Source of the DNA: JAAYAY01 sp963674575
Lineage (GTDB): Bacteria > Planctomycetota > Planctomycetia > Pirellulales > Thermoguttaceae
Direction: 5' to 3'
Assembly (NCBI GenBank): GCA_963674575.2
Contig: CAXXQT010000001.1
Span: 1,302,001-1,366,000, forward strand
DNA: 64,000 nucleotides
The stretch's first letter is position 1, and the number at the start of each line of letters is the position of its first letter. Positions 33,701-41,910 of the stretch are shown piece after piece. Below the pieces are notes generated by a model. That model ran no database searches, was not told where the DNA came from, and saw only the letters and a program-made list of their open reading frames with translations. The position numbers and the translations under genes are program-made.

Positions 33701-35112
33701 AGGACCCGGTCACGGGTGAGAAGTTTCCCTGGCGTTTCGTTCGCACCTACGGCTGTAACACGGCCGTGGCGAGCGAGAATCTGCTTACCTTCCGCTCGGG
33801 AGCCGCCGGCTTCTACGATCTGTCCTGCCATGGCGGAACAGGCAACTTCGGCGGCTTCAAGTCAGGCTGCACGTCGAACCTGATCGTGGCCAATGGGGTG
33901 CTCAATGCCCCCGATTACACCCGGACCTGCACCTGCGGCTACCAGAATCAAACGTCGCTGGCCATGGTTTCCATGCCCGAAAACGAGATGTGGACCTACA
34001 GCCTGTTCGCCCAGCCGAAAGGTGCGGGACCGGAAATCGAACGTGTGGGAGTCAACCTTGGGGCGCCTGGCGATCGGCTGGACGACGCCGGTATCCTCTG
34101 GGTCAACTTCCCGGTTGACGAAGGCGCTTCGCCCAAGGTGTTCATCGAGGCCAACAACGACGCCTCGTGGTACCGCAATCATTCCAGCCGGATTGTCGAG
34201 GGAACCCATCCCTGGGTGGCCGCTTCGGGCGCCGAAGGGATTAATCGCCTCACGATTCGGCGGATGCCGCCACCCAAAGTCGAGACTCGGATCACGATTC
34301 CCGTTGCCAAGTCGGCCGACGATGCCGAGGAATCGGCCGGCGGGGAAGTGAACCTGAACAGCAGCGACCTGGAACTGACGCTCGAAGACGATCAGCAAAT
34401 CGTGGGCGTCCGGTTCGCCAAAGTGCCTCTTGCCGCAGATGCCAAAATCAACCGAGCCTACCTCCAGTTCGAAGTCGATGAAACCAGCAGCGAGCCCACC
34501 GAACTGGAGATCCGCGGCCAGGCGGTCGACGATGCCCCGGCCTTTGCCGCCAAGGCAAAGAATATCAGTTCACGGAAAACCACCTCCGCGGTCGTCAAGT
34601 GGAAACCCGTCGAGTGGGCCGGTGGCGATGATTCCGGACCGGATCAGCGGACCCCGGATATCTCGGCGATCCTCCGCGAAATTCTCGGGCGTTCCGGTTG
34701 GAAACAGGACCACGCCATGGCCTTGATTGTCCGTGGAACCGGAAAACGCGTGGCCACTTCGTTCGACGGCGATACAAAAGGGGCTCCCAGGCTCATTATC
34801 GATACGGAGCAGCTCGCTCCCATCTCGACGCCGAACGATCACCCGCCTCAGCCCGAACCCTACACGGTCCGCCTCGTCTTCGCCGAACCGGACTCGAATA
34901 TGGACCCGGGAGAGCGTGTTTTCGACGTTGTCCTGCAAGGGCAAGTCGTCCACCCCGACCTGGACATTGTCGCTCGGGCGGGTGGGGCCATGCGCTCAAT
35001 CGTGGGAACCTGGAAAGACATCCCCATCGGCGAGGCTCTCGAGATCGAACTCCGCCCGAAAGGCGCGCTGTCCCCCATCCTCTCCGGCGTAGAAATCCAA
35101 CGCCAGGAGTAG
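30754..35112 (+). CDS. giant exported PQQ-propeller protein with embedded Rossmann-like, DNRLRE-like and malectin-like domains
   Basis: The 1452-residue protein starts with a signal peptide (hydrophobic core ~10-28, cut near AFGADWP). Residues ~30-440 form PQQ-like propeller repeats (DGSEVWSFYADGPIRFSP, DGKLRWRFRG). Residues ~450-600 resemble a class I methyltransferase fold (FWFGVDDADLLAAVLL, RVVAVDPDPKKV). A second propeller covers ~610-1130 (LSARDVYTGRTLWKREFP). Residues ~1175-1350 look like a DNRLRE-type binding domain (RAYLQFEVDE). The last ~85 resemble malectin (YTVRLVFAEPDSNMDPGERVFDVVL). The likely place of action is the periplasm or cell surface. The ATG at 30754 or 30775 starts it. 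Whether it binds PQQ or SAM cannot be told from sequence. Confidence 0.85.
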   Translation: MQLDMRFMVKRLAVFGFFAVVFHLGLPACAFGADWPMWRCDAGHRAATSHELPAVLHLQWVRQYPRRVPVWDDPLNRDMMPYDRIFEPVVAGGLIFVGFNDADKVVAFEVRDGSEVWSFYADGPIRFSPVAHQGSLYVASDDGCLYCLNAADGKLRWRFRGAPSDRKALGNRRVISSWPARGGPVVADDTVYFAAGIWPFMGTFLYALDAQTGQVRWLNDDTSSEFQKQPHNAPSFAGVAPQGQLAIGGEMLLVPGGRSLPAGFNREDGKLEFFNFGGKGQGGSFVAADDSRAFVHTRVRGTMELKLPAGNATKLRVNEPVFDGDLLYSAIDSTAAKEDEPARPARVGAFESDGKTRWVVEADASGDLILAGSRLYAAGGGAMTAIDLPRDDNPAKVAWSMPVEGDVRRLLAAADRLFAVSLDGRIMAFGAAEGAPAEVPQEVAPFAPSEELLEQAKKLLDATGQREGYAFWFGVDDADLLAAVLLQSELRVVAVDPDPKKVESLRRRFDKAGLYGTRVSVHVGSPGQYNTPPYIAHLVVVSPSAATAMNEPEQLLRVYKSVRPYGGKLWIGTDPESVASLAASMAVDELPKAVLRLATSSIMITREGALPGAADWTHAYGNVANTVKSNDKLVKLPLGILWFGGPTNMDVLPRHGHGPSEQVVGGRLFIEGMNCLSARDVYTGRTLWKREFPDLGTYQVYFDETYANTPLTTAYNQVHTPGANARGTNFVATDEGVYLVIGSRCLLFDSASGDTIREFKLPADENNQTPNWGYVGVYDKYLLAGVGFGKYSKRLGYEYEPAKKKGVAWAPDHSGSLGLAAFDRRTGEICWQIEAEHSFLHNGIVAGGGKVYLLDKLPKRVEEQNRRRGREDAESYRLLAVDAHSGNTVWTSNRVFGTWLGYSEQHDLLLQAGAAASDRSPDEVSKGMIVHRGADGSILWEKPDFSYAGPCILHGNTIITNTTSYKQSQGAFNLLDGSPATVEDPVTGEKFPWRFVRTYGCNTAVASENLLTFRSGAAGFYDLSCHGGTGNFGGFKSGCTSNLIVANGVLNAPDYTRTCTCGYQNQTSLAMVSMPENEMWTYSLFAQPKGAGPEIERVGVNLGAPGDRLDDAGILWVNFPVDEGASPKVFIEANNDASWYRNHSSRIVEGTHPWVAASGAEGINRLTIRRMPPPKVETRITIPVAKSADDAEESAGGEVNLNSSDLELTLEDDQQIVGVRFAKVPLAADAKINRAYLQFEVDETSSEPTELEIRGQAVDDAPAFAAKAKNISSRKTTSAVVKWKPVEWAGGDDSGPDQRTPDISAILREILGRSGWKQDHAMALIVRGTGKRVATSFDGDTKGAPRLIIDTEQLAPISTPNDHPPQPEPYTVRLVFAEPDSNMDPGERVFDVVLQGQVVHPDLDIVARAGGAMRSIVGTWKDIPIGEALEIELRPKGALSPILSGVEIQRQE

Positions 35113-35130
35113 CCCCGTTGGAGTCCCTTC

Positions 35131-35340
35131 GTTGGAGTCCAGGCTTTGGCCTGTCTTGGTTGCCCACACATCCACCTTTTGCCGGAACGCATCTGCAAGG
35201 TCGTTTACGACCTTTCTCCGCCGCAGGCGGTATTAGCCCCGTCGTTTACGGCGGGGCCCTCTGCGGCGAAGAAGGGGGGGCTTGCGGCAGGTTCTCCCCG
35301 TGCTCAAGCACGGGGCTAATGCCGTCTGCGGCGGAGAAGG
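35131..35340. repeat. dispersed repeat and ~32-bp imperfect inverted repeat
   Basis: Positions 35131-35154 hold the inverted relative of the 25-nt repeats near mqnD. Positions 35211-35243 and 35309-35340 form imperfect inverted arms of about 32 bases (CTCCGCCGCAGGCGGTATTA on the left, TAATGCCGTCTGCGGCGGAG on the right) spaced by 65 bases. The gap contains further palindromes. The size and terminal inversion resemble a small non-autonomous element. No gene is visible in 35113-35376. Confidence 0.7.
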
Positions 35341-35376
35341 GGCATGAATGCCCCTGGATTACGAGCCCGCGGTGGA

Positions 35377-35676
35377 CTACTCCCCATTCTCGCTCGGCCG
35401 AATGTCGGTGTAAAGACACCTCGGCTCCCGTTCCTCTTCCGGCAGGTCCTCCAACTCCCGCAGAGGAAAGTGCGTCTCGCCGTAGCGCTCGCGGAACCGC
35501 AACGCGTCTTCCGGAGTGATTTCGAAGGAGGCCGCTACTGATTCATCAGGGAGCTTCAAGGGACGCACCACGCGGAAACCCACGTGGTAGGCGTCGGTGT
35601 GGTTTCCTCCAAGAAACTCGGAGCTTGGCCGAGGACCGACGCGGCAACGAAGAGGAGAACCAGTGAGATGAAGCAT
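35377..35676 (-). pseudogene. fragment of a formylglycine-generating-enzyme-like gene
   Basis: The stretch encodes HTDAYHVGFRVVRPLKLPDE, which is clearly related to HTDALFVGFRVVRPLVLPEE at the C-terminus of the neighbouring FGE-like protein. A similar charged tail follows. Only this last ~80-residue part is recognisable: the catalytic core with the WEYACRAG, HGNVAEW and RGGSW motifs is absent, and the upstream codons do not resemble the family. It is best read as the remains of a tandem duplicate. A short real protein starting at the ATG at 35676 is possible but less likely. Confidence 0.65.
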
Positions 35677-35732
35677 GGTGTTCTTGTCATGGTAGGCTCC
35701 GAATTGACCGGTGACGGCGTGCCTCTCTTCGG

Positions 35733-36923
35733 TCACCGCGGCTTCGACACGTCCTCTTGACACTCCCGCTCATATTCGAGAAATCGTTCCCAGTCCGCTC
35801 CCGTGGCATCGTACAAGACCGCTTCTTCTTCCTCGGGCAGCACAAGGGGCCGGACCACGCGAAAGCCTACAAACAGGGCGTCGGTGTGGGCAAGGCGGTG
35901 TCGCGGGATCTGCGGATCCTGCATCGACCAATCAGGATCGGAAGCTCGCCGCGCCGCACTCCGCAGCTTGTCCGGGTCATCGTCCCAGCTGCCACCCCGC
36001 ACCACGACAGGGTACGTCGTCTGCACGGCGGCAAGCGGAGCCACGAGCACTTCCCCCGTCGAGCGACCGTAGAAGTCCGGCAGATACTGGTCGATCGTCC
36101 ACTCGGCCACGTTTCCGTGCATGTCGTAGAGTCCCCACGGATTCGGCCTCTTCAGCCCCACTCTTTCCGGCAGATCGGGACAGTTGTCGTAATACCAGCC
36201 GTAGTCGTCCAATTCAGTCGGATCATCGCCGAACGAATAAGCCGTCGCTGTCCCCGCCCGGCATGCATATTCCCACTCCGCCTCGGTAGGCAGGCGATAG
36301 TATCGGCCCGTCTTGGCCGACAGCCATTTGCAATACATCTTCGCCCCAAGCTGCGACATGTTCGTTGCCGGTCGACCGTCCCGTTTCTCTTCCTCCATAA
36401 AGTCCCAGATGATCATCGAGTCGCAAGTGACGGCATCGGCGGCTTCATCCCATTGGGTCGGCCTGCGGCGCTGCTGCCTTCTCCGATCGAAATCCAATCG
36501 ATCCGCCAGCAACGCATACTCATTCCACGTCACCTCATACTTGCCCATCCAGAACGGCTCGATCCGCACGCGGTGCTGAGGTCCTTCATCCGCCTTGCGC
36601 TTCGGCTCGTCCGCCGGGCTGCCCATGAGGAACTCGCCGCCGGGAATGGGAACCATGTCGAAGGTCACCCCCGTCCCCGAGATCTGCTCCGTGTAGGCCT
36701 TCATCTCCGCCTCGCATGTGGCGGCCGAATCCTCCACCGGAAATGGCTCCGGAAGCCACGTGACCGTCGGCGTGAATCGCGGGTCCTCCTTCGTCTCACC
36801 ATTCGGTCCAGCCGGCTCGCCGGCACGACCCGAGGCGGCGAAAAGGGCCAGGACAACGTATGCACAACACGATATCAGAACGCCTGTTGCCGCCATTGCG
36901 TGCGTGGAGCTTTTCATGGCCAT
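35733..36923 (-). CDS. exported SUMF1/FGE-sulfatase-domain protein
   Basis: The 396-residue protein begins with a signal peptide (hydrophobic stretch ~12-33, cut near GRAGEPAG). It then carries the full FGE-sulfatase fold: FDMVPIPGGEFLMGSP, MGKYEVTWNEYALLAD, YRLPTEAEWEYACRAG, NPWGLYDMHGNVAEWT, VVRGGSWDDD and VGFRVVRP. True formylglycine-generating enzymes activate sulfatases using two cysteines near the C-terminal core. Those are not evident here, so the protein more likely has another role, as in many exported planctomycete relatives. An insertion with an Arg-rich run (RRRQQRRR) lies around residues 150-160. A decayed partial copy follows at 35377-35676, and no sulfatase gene is nearby. Confidence 0.9.
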   Translation of the reverse strand: MAMKSSTHAMAATGVLISCCAYVVLALFAASGRAGEPAGPNGETKEDPRFTPTVTWLPEPFPVEDSAATCEAEMKAYTEQISGTGVTFDMVPIPGGEFLMGSPADEPKRKADEGPQHRVRIEPFWMGKYEVTWNEYALLADRLDFDRRRQQRRRPTQWDEAADAVTCDSMIIWDFMEEEKRDGRPATNMSQLGAKMYCKWLSAKTGRYYRLPTEAEWEYACRAGTATAYSFGDDPTELDDYGWYYDNCPDLPERVGLKRPNPWGLYDMHGNVAEWTIDQYLPDFYGRSTGEVLVAPLAAVQTTYPVVVRGGSWDDDPDKLRSAARRASDPDWSMQDPQIPRHRLAHTDALFVGFRVVRPLVLPEEEEAVLYDATGADWERFLEYERECQEDVSKPR

Positions 36924-37474
36924 GTCCTTCTCACTTTGCGTCTATCAGCGGTTTCTCTCAACCGATTCACTACCTCCATGGGGGTGGTCAAGAAAAGGGG
37001 TGAAATCCTTCGATCATTATGGCAGAATACTGCGTCGCCGGGTGCGTCCCTTTCCCGCTCTTTGAAAACCTATCCACCAATCTCCTCGACCCCCCAGTTG
37101 GTCACGGACGCCCGACCTCTTCTGTCCCAATTCACCCCACCAGTGAGCCAAAAGGGGCAAAACTCGTACGGGCGATTTTGGGAAAGTTCGGAAAGTTCAC
37201 CCGCAATCTCAACCCATCTTCACATCCCCCTTCCCTAGTTTTACTCCCGCAACCAACGAGCGCCCCTGGACATTGACTAGCGGGCCATGCTGCGCCGTCA
37301 ACCATTTCCCGCCACATTTTCGGCGACTATATGACCTTGCACGATTCCAGGAGATCGTGTGCCACTGCTCGGCCACACGCCGCAGCATGCCTGAATCCTC
37401 GGAGACACGTGCTACCGGCGTGTGGACAAGCAGTGCCCAGTGGGATGGTATTTCCAGGAATCACGCAAGTTCAT
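36924..37474. other. gene-free region
   Basis: About 550 bases separate the FGE-like gene from the membrane protein gene that lies on the same strand. I found no believable coding frame, hairpin terminator or RNA gene here. The promoter of the FGE-like gene should lie at its lower end, just above 36923. Confidence 0.55.
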
Positions 37475-38671
37475 TTAGCCCCAATCTTGCCCAGATGGGC
37501 AGATTCCTTTCCGGTGGGCCATTTCCCGTCTCGCCCTGAGCGAGGCCCAAAGTGAGCGGATGCTGTTGTCGTCGAGCATGTCGGCGGCCTTGGCGAACTC
37601 GTCTTCCGCGTCATCAAGCCGGTTCTGCTGCATCAGCGTTTCGACCAGCAGGACGCGGCCCTTCCGATGGCCGGGCATGGCTTCGACCAATGCCGCGACG
37701 GCCTGGTAGGCCCCGTCCCAGTCGCCGCGGCGAAAACAGCGGACGGCGGTCCGATACGGTTCGGGTTCGAACAGGTGGAGCAACCCATAGAGCGCGTGCG
37801 AGGCGATGGGAATTGCGCACAGGAGCAGCAATCGGGGATTCTCCATCGTGAGGGCCGGGATTACGCACATCGCGGCAACCGCCAAAGTCATTCGCCATGG
37901 GCGAAAGAGCATGACCCGCAGAGGGAGTTCGATCCATTCGTCCTGCGATTTCGCTGCGGCATCTTGGCGACGTAGGATTTCGGCCACCAGTTCTTCCGTT
38001 TCCCGTTTCTGGTGGTTCTCGACCCAGAAGCTGAACTCGGAAAACATCCGGTCGGCGCGGGTGAAGGAAATGTCTCGACGAAGATGTTGGAACAAGAGTG
38101 CGCCGACCAGAAATCCGGGAACCGCCCACGGGGTTACCATGGCTAGAAACGGGAGACTCAAAACGACGATCCCACCCTCGATGAACGCACGGTCCTTCCA
38201 GGTCAGCGGGGCTCGCACGGGAGCAAGCGGCTCGGGAGAATTCTGCTGCCGGTTTTTTGCGGCGTTCACGGTCGCTTCGAGATACTCTTCTTTGGGCCAA
38301 ATCTGTACGGTGGCCCGCCGGATGAAGAACCGGATGAGGTAGACGAGAAACAGGAGCCCTCCCAACGCCGCGCCGGAGCCCATGGCCACGGCTAGGACCA
38401 GATCCGGAACGTTGCCATGGATGAAATACCAGACGGCAAGGGCCAGACCGCCTAACGCTGGGCCCAGAGGCAGCGAGAGAAGTGAGATAATCAAGAATCG
38501 GCCCTGGAATTGCCTCCGCTGCTTGATAGAGAACCACGGGAGAGGAATGTCGATGGTCTCCGTGAACACCCGGCCTGCGTGGTGGTAGGTGAGGACATCG
38601 CCTTGCAGGCTCAACGCGGTCGTTCCTCCCCCTTGGACAAGCCGGACTATCAGCCGTTCCCCTTCGATCAT
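37475..38671 (-). CDS. membrane protein with TPR-like C-terminal tail, function unknown
   Basis: The 398-residue protein starts at the ATG at 38671 (MIEGERLIVRLVQGGG) with a soluble N-terminal beta-rich part of about 60 residues. Two hydrophobic segments follow (FLIISLLSLPLGPALGGLAL, LVLAVAMGSGAALGGLLFLV), then a second pair around residues 170-205 and another around 270-310. The C-terminus (FRRGDWDGAYQAVAALVEAM, QQNRLDDAEDEFAKAADML) has the spacing of tetratricopeptide helices. I do not recognise the family. It is likely an inner-membrane protein with a cytoplasmic TPR tail for protein contacts. It stands alone. Confidence 0.78.
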   Translation of the reverse strand: MIEGERLIVRLVQGGGTTALSLQGDVLTYHHAGRVFTETIDIPLPWFSIKQRRQFQGRFLIISLLSLPLGPALGGLALAVWYFIHGNVPDLVLAVAMGSGAALGGLLFLVYLIRFFIRRATVQIWPKEEYLEATVNAAKNRQQNSPEPLAPVRAPLTWKDRAFIEGGIVVLSLPFLAMVTPWAVPGFLVGALLFQHLRRDISFTRADRMFSEFSFWVENHQKRETEELVAEILRRQDAAAKSQDEWIELPLRVMLFRPWRMTLAVAAMCVIPALTMENPRLLLLCAIPIASHALYGLLHLFEPEPYRTAVRCFRRGDWDGAYQAVAALVEAMPGHRKGRVLLVETLMQQNRLDDAEDEFAKAADMLDDNSIRSLWASLRARREMAHRKGICPSGQDWG

Positions 38672-39131
38672 GGTTCCGCAACCCCCGCGATTGTCATGGC
38701 CACCGTGTCCGCTTTCGAGCCACGGTCGCAGAAACATCCCACCATCAACACCTGATCGCGATTATTGCCGCAAGCAGCGGTCCGTGCAAGCATGGCGTCC
38801 CATGCTTGCGTCGGGCCGCCGGGCAGCTTGTTTCAGAACCCTTCCTGACGGTCGAACAGGTTGTCGACGATGCCCGATTGGAGCCCGAGATCGTGGACGG
38901 CAAGGCCGTAATTCGGCCGCGACTCGATCCGCAACAACTCGGATGCGTGGTGCAACAGTGGAAACAGGAGGGAACCGAGGCAACCGACGTAGGTTGCGTC
39001 TCGACGCACCGATCGGCGCGTCAATGATGGTGCTTGGTGCGTCAGGGGAACCAGAATCTATTACACTACTGTTTGGGTAAGGCGACGGCTCCCCGCACGA
39101 TACTGGCAACAGATTGATGCTGTCCGCTATG
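38672..39131. repeat. palindromes flanking a possible gene fragment
   Basis: GCAAGCATGG (38786-38795) and CCATGCTTGC (38800-38809) form a perfect 10-bp hairpin with a 4-base loop. The TGCGTC..GACGCA palindrome lies at 38995-39008. Between them, plus-strand codons 38806-39027 encode an acidic, protein-like stretch (FLTVEQVVDDARLEPEIVDG) with no good start and no known family, perhaps a fragment of a lost gene. Otherwise nothing is visible. Confidence 0.5.
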
Positions 39132-39566
39132 TCACGCAAAAAAGTCGATCAACGTGGAAGTGTCAATTTCGCCCGGTGAATAAACATACAATCCTGCGTC
39201 GTTGAGACCTTCTGGACACCCCATGACATCAGTGACGATGTAGCCATTTTCCATGATTAGATAGGGTGAAAAGTGACAAGCGTCAGAATCCGGTCCTTCC
39301 CGAAGAACGTTGAGGATTCGTTGGCCTAACACGGGCTTCAGCTCTGGATAATCCTGCGGGGAGCATTCAGGTCTGGGTTCCTCTGCGAGAAAACCACCTG
39401 CATCGTCCAGGGGCAAAGCAAACACGGCGCCGTTGTCAAGTCGGAAATACGTGTAAACCCACGCCATGCTGCGCTCAATGAGCAAACCGGACTGCATGAT
39501 GGCGACGAGTGTCCGACCGACGACGTCATCACGGCCAAGTTCGCTTCCGGGCAGAATCTGGGACAT
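39132..39566 (-). CDS. small acidic protein of unknown function
   Basis: The 144-residue soluble protein has no signal peptide or membrane segment. It is acidic and rich in aromatic residues (MAWVYTYFRLDNGAVFALPLDD, DACHFSPYLIMENGYIVTD). The alternating strand-like pattern suggests a small alpha/beta domain. The size and composition recall bacterial immunity or SMI1-like proteins, but no diagnostic motif is present and no toxin gene is adjacent, so this is only a thought. The start is an ATG at 39566. It is a single gene between repeat-rich spacers, divergent from the GH28-like gene. The 290 bases between them (39567-39854) hold no other feature that I can defend. Confidence 0.7.
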   Translation of the reverse strand: MSQILPGSELGRDDVVGRTLVAIMQSGLLIERSMAWVYTYFRLDNGAVFALPLDDAGGFLAEEPRPECSPQDYPELKPVLGQRILNVLREGPDSDACHFSPYLIMENGYIVTDVMGCPEGLNDAGLYVYSPGEIDTSTLIDFFA

Positions 39567-39854
39567 GATCGCTTCCTGTAAACCGTCCTACGCCTACCTG
39601 TCGAAGACTACTGTGCCGACGAGAAAACCAACTCGTGTACAGCATTGAACACCAAATCCAGGACATCGTCCAGCGCCGCGATGCGATAAAACGCTATCCG
39701 TTTCTCAGGAGACTGCCGCCGATGCCCAGACAATTCCCGAAACTGGGCTCTAACCAGTCACTCCAGGGAACGCCGTTGGACGTCGCCCAGGGGGCGGCGG
39801 TACAATAACCGCGATGTTCCTGGCCGCGATTACGTTTCCTGGTTGGTGTGTGGA

Positions 39855-41894
39855 ATGCGAATGCCTATTGCTGCTGCTTGTGTCCTTGCTCTGTGCCTGG
39901 CCGCCTCACGTGGCGAGGCAGGATCGTTCAACGTTCGCGACCACGGCGCCGCCGGGGACGGCGCCACGCTCGACACGGCCGCCCTGCAAAAGGCGATCGA
40001 CGCCTGTGCGGCCGCCGGGGGCGGGCAGGTGGTGTTTCCCAAGGGAGCCTACCTCTCGGGCTCCCTCGAACTGAAAAGCGGCGTCCATCTCGTCCTCGCG
40101 CCGGAGGCGGTCCTGCTCGGCAGCCGGAACCTGAAGGACTACCCCTCGCGGAAGTTGATTATCGCGTCCGACGCCACCGACGTGGGAATCGAAGGGGGCG
40201 GCACGATCGACGGGCAGGGAGAAGCCTTCTGGAAGAAACGGGACAAGACCTACGCCGGGCCTCCCTATCGCGGCACCGCCCAGTTCAACTACGAGGCCCT
40301 GTCCAGGCCGTCCTTCCTCTACTTCCGCCGCTGCCGCGACGTGACGATTCGCGGGGTGACCCTGAAAAACTCGCCGTCCTGGACCGTCCATCTCCTTCGC
40401 TGTCGCAATGCCCTGGTGGAGAACGTGACGATTCGCAATCCCCTCCACGGCCCCAATACGGACGGTATCGACATCAACTCCTCGATCGACGTGACGGTTC
40501 GCGGTTGCGACATCATCACGGGCGACGACGGCGTCGTGCTCAAGAGCACCGAGCCGGGGCACGATCATCCCTCGCTCAACATCACGGTCGAGAACTGCCG
40601 CATCTGGTCGGCCTGCAACTGCCTGAAACTGGGCACGGAGACCCACGACCGGTTCGAGAACGTCGTCTTCCGCAACTGCCATCTTTACGGCGGTTCGGAC
40701 GTGGCGCTCGAGCGGCCCCTTTCCGGCGTGGCCCTGGAATCCGTCGACGGGGCGCATCTGTCTGGTATCACGGTTTCCGACATCACCATGAACAACGTTC
40801 GGGCGCCGATCTTCGTCCGCCTGGGCCATCGCGGCGGCAACAGCGAGCGCACCCGGCAGGTCGAACCTCGCGTGCCGGGCCGGATCGAGAAGGTCGTGAT
40901 CCGCAATGTTTCAGCCGAAAACTCCATGTTCGAGTCTTCCATCACCGGCATTCTTGGCCATTGTGTGAGGGACATCGCTTTGGAGAATGTCAGCCTTCAG
41001 TACGAAGGCGGCGGGAAGGAGGACTGGGTTCTGTCAGAGGTGCCGGACGAGCAGGTCATCCGACACTACCCCGAAGCCCAGATGTTCGGCCGGCTCCCGG
41101 CGTACGGGCTCTATTGCCGGCATGTCGATGGGATTCACCTCAAGAACGTCGCGGTTAGCTACCTCGCGGCCGACCCGCGACCGATGCTCGTCTGCGACGA
41201 CGTGACCCACCTGACGGCCGAGCGGGTCAGTGCAGAATCGGCGGCTTCCTCGCTTCCCGTTATGTGGTTGATCAATACTCGCGACGCCCTTGTCCGCGAT
41301 TGTACGGCCCCGGCTGGCGCCCATGTCTTCGTGGGGGCCGAGGCGTGCATGAACGTCCACCTCGATGGATGCGATACGAGCCAGGCCAACGAAGCTCTCA
41401 AGCAGATCGAATCGGGGACCCTGATTGACATGAATCTGCCCGTGTTTCGCGAAACCAAGCCTGGCGAAGTGACGATTGAGGCCGCTTCGATTCGTCTGCT
41501 CGATCCGATGATCGCCCAGACGGAGGACGATGGCCAAAGCTACGTCACCGTACCCCCGGGCGCATCCCGCAATCAAGGTTCGGCCCTGTGCCGTTTCGAG
41601 TTGGCCGAGGCCGGGAGCTATGAGATCCGCGTCCTCGCTTTCGGACCTTCTGGCGAGGCGAACAGCTTTTATGTGGCTGTTGATCGTGGGCCCGCCGCCT
41701 TGACCGACGTGGATCGGCTCAACGCGTGGCGTTGGGTCACGGCGCAAGACCGTGACGAATCCGCCGATTCTCTGCGATCCAAGCAGAGTTACCGATTGTC
41801 GGCAGGAGTCCATACCCTCCAAATTCGCAACCGGGAGAGCGGAACGCGTATCAGCAAGATCCTCGTTTCCCGAATGAAAGAAACCACGGATTAA
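39855..41894 (+). CDS. secreted GH28-like (polygalacturonase-fold) protein with C-terminal carbohydrate-binding-like domain
   Basis: The 679-residue protein has a signal peptide (MRMPIAAACVLALCLAASRGEA). A right-handed beta-helix of the pectin-lyase type follows, beginning FNVRDHGAAGDGATLDTAAL. GH28 acid residues are present in GPNTDGIDI (near 200) and ITGDDGVVLKS (near 223). The GHG motif is replaced by CLKLGTETHD, so the substrate or mechanism may differ from classical polygalacturonases. Residues ~550-679 form a separate beta-rich domain (GSYEIRVLAFGPSGEANSFYVAVD) like carbohydrate-binding modules. The ATG at 39855 fits the signal peptide. It is 16 bases from the next gene, a Tat-exported flavoprotein, so the two are probably co-expressed for extracytoplasmic polysaccharide breakdown. 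Confidence 0.88.
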   Translation: MRMPIAAACVLALCLAASRGEAGSFNVRDHGAAGDGATLDTAALQKAIDACAAAGGGQVVFPKGAYLSGSLELKSGVHLVLAPEAVLLGSRNLKDYPSRKLIIASDATDVGIEGGGTIDGQGEAFWKKRDKTYAGPPYRGTAQFNYEALSRPSFLYFRRCRDVTIRGVTLKNSPSWTVHLLRCRNALVENVTIRNPLHGPNTDGIDINSSIDVTVRGCDIITGDDGVVLKSTEPGHDHPSLNITVENCRIWSACNCLKLGTETHDRFENVVFRNCHLYGGSDVALERPLSGVALESVDGAHLSGITVSDITMNNVRAPIFVRLGHRGGNSERTRQVEPRVPGRIEKVVIRNVSAENSMFESSITGILGHCVRDIALENVSLQYEGGGKEDWVLSEVPDEQVIRHYPEAQMFGRLPAYGLYCRHVDGIHLKNVAVSYLAADPRPMLVCDDVTHLTAERVSAESAASSLPVMWLINTRDALVRDCTAPAGAHVFVGAEACMNVHLDGCDTSQANEALKQIESGTLIDMNLPVFRETKPGEVTIEAASIRLLDPMIAQTEDDGQSYVTVPPGASRNQGSALCRFELAEAGSYEIRVLAFGPSGEANSFYVAVDRGPAALTDVDRLNAWRWVTAQDRDESADSLRSKQSYRLSAGVHTLQIRNRESGTRISKILVSRMKETTD

Positions 41895-41910
41895 TTCAAA
41901 GAGATTCATC

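Noticed and set aside
38806..39027. Small plus-strand gene between palindromes
   Set aside because: The middle part is protein-like, but there is no ribosome site or good start and the end runs into the TGCGTC palindrome, so it is noted only as a possible fragment.
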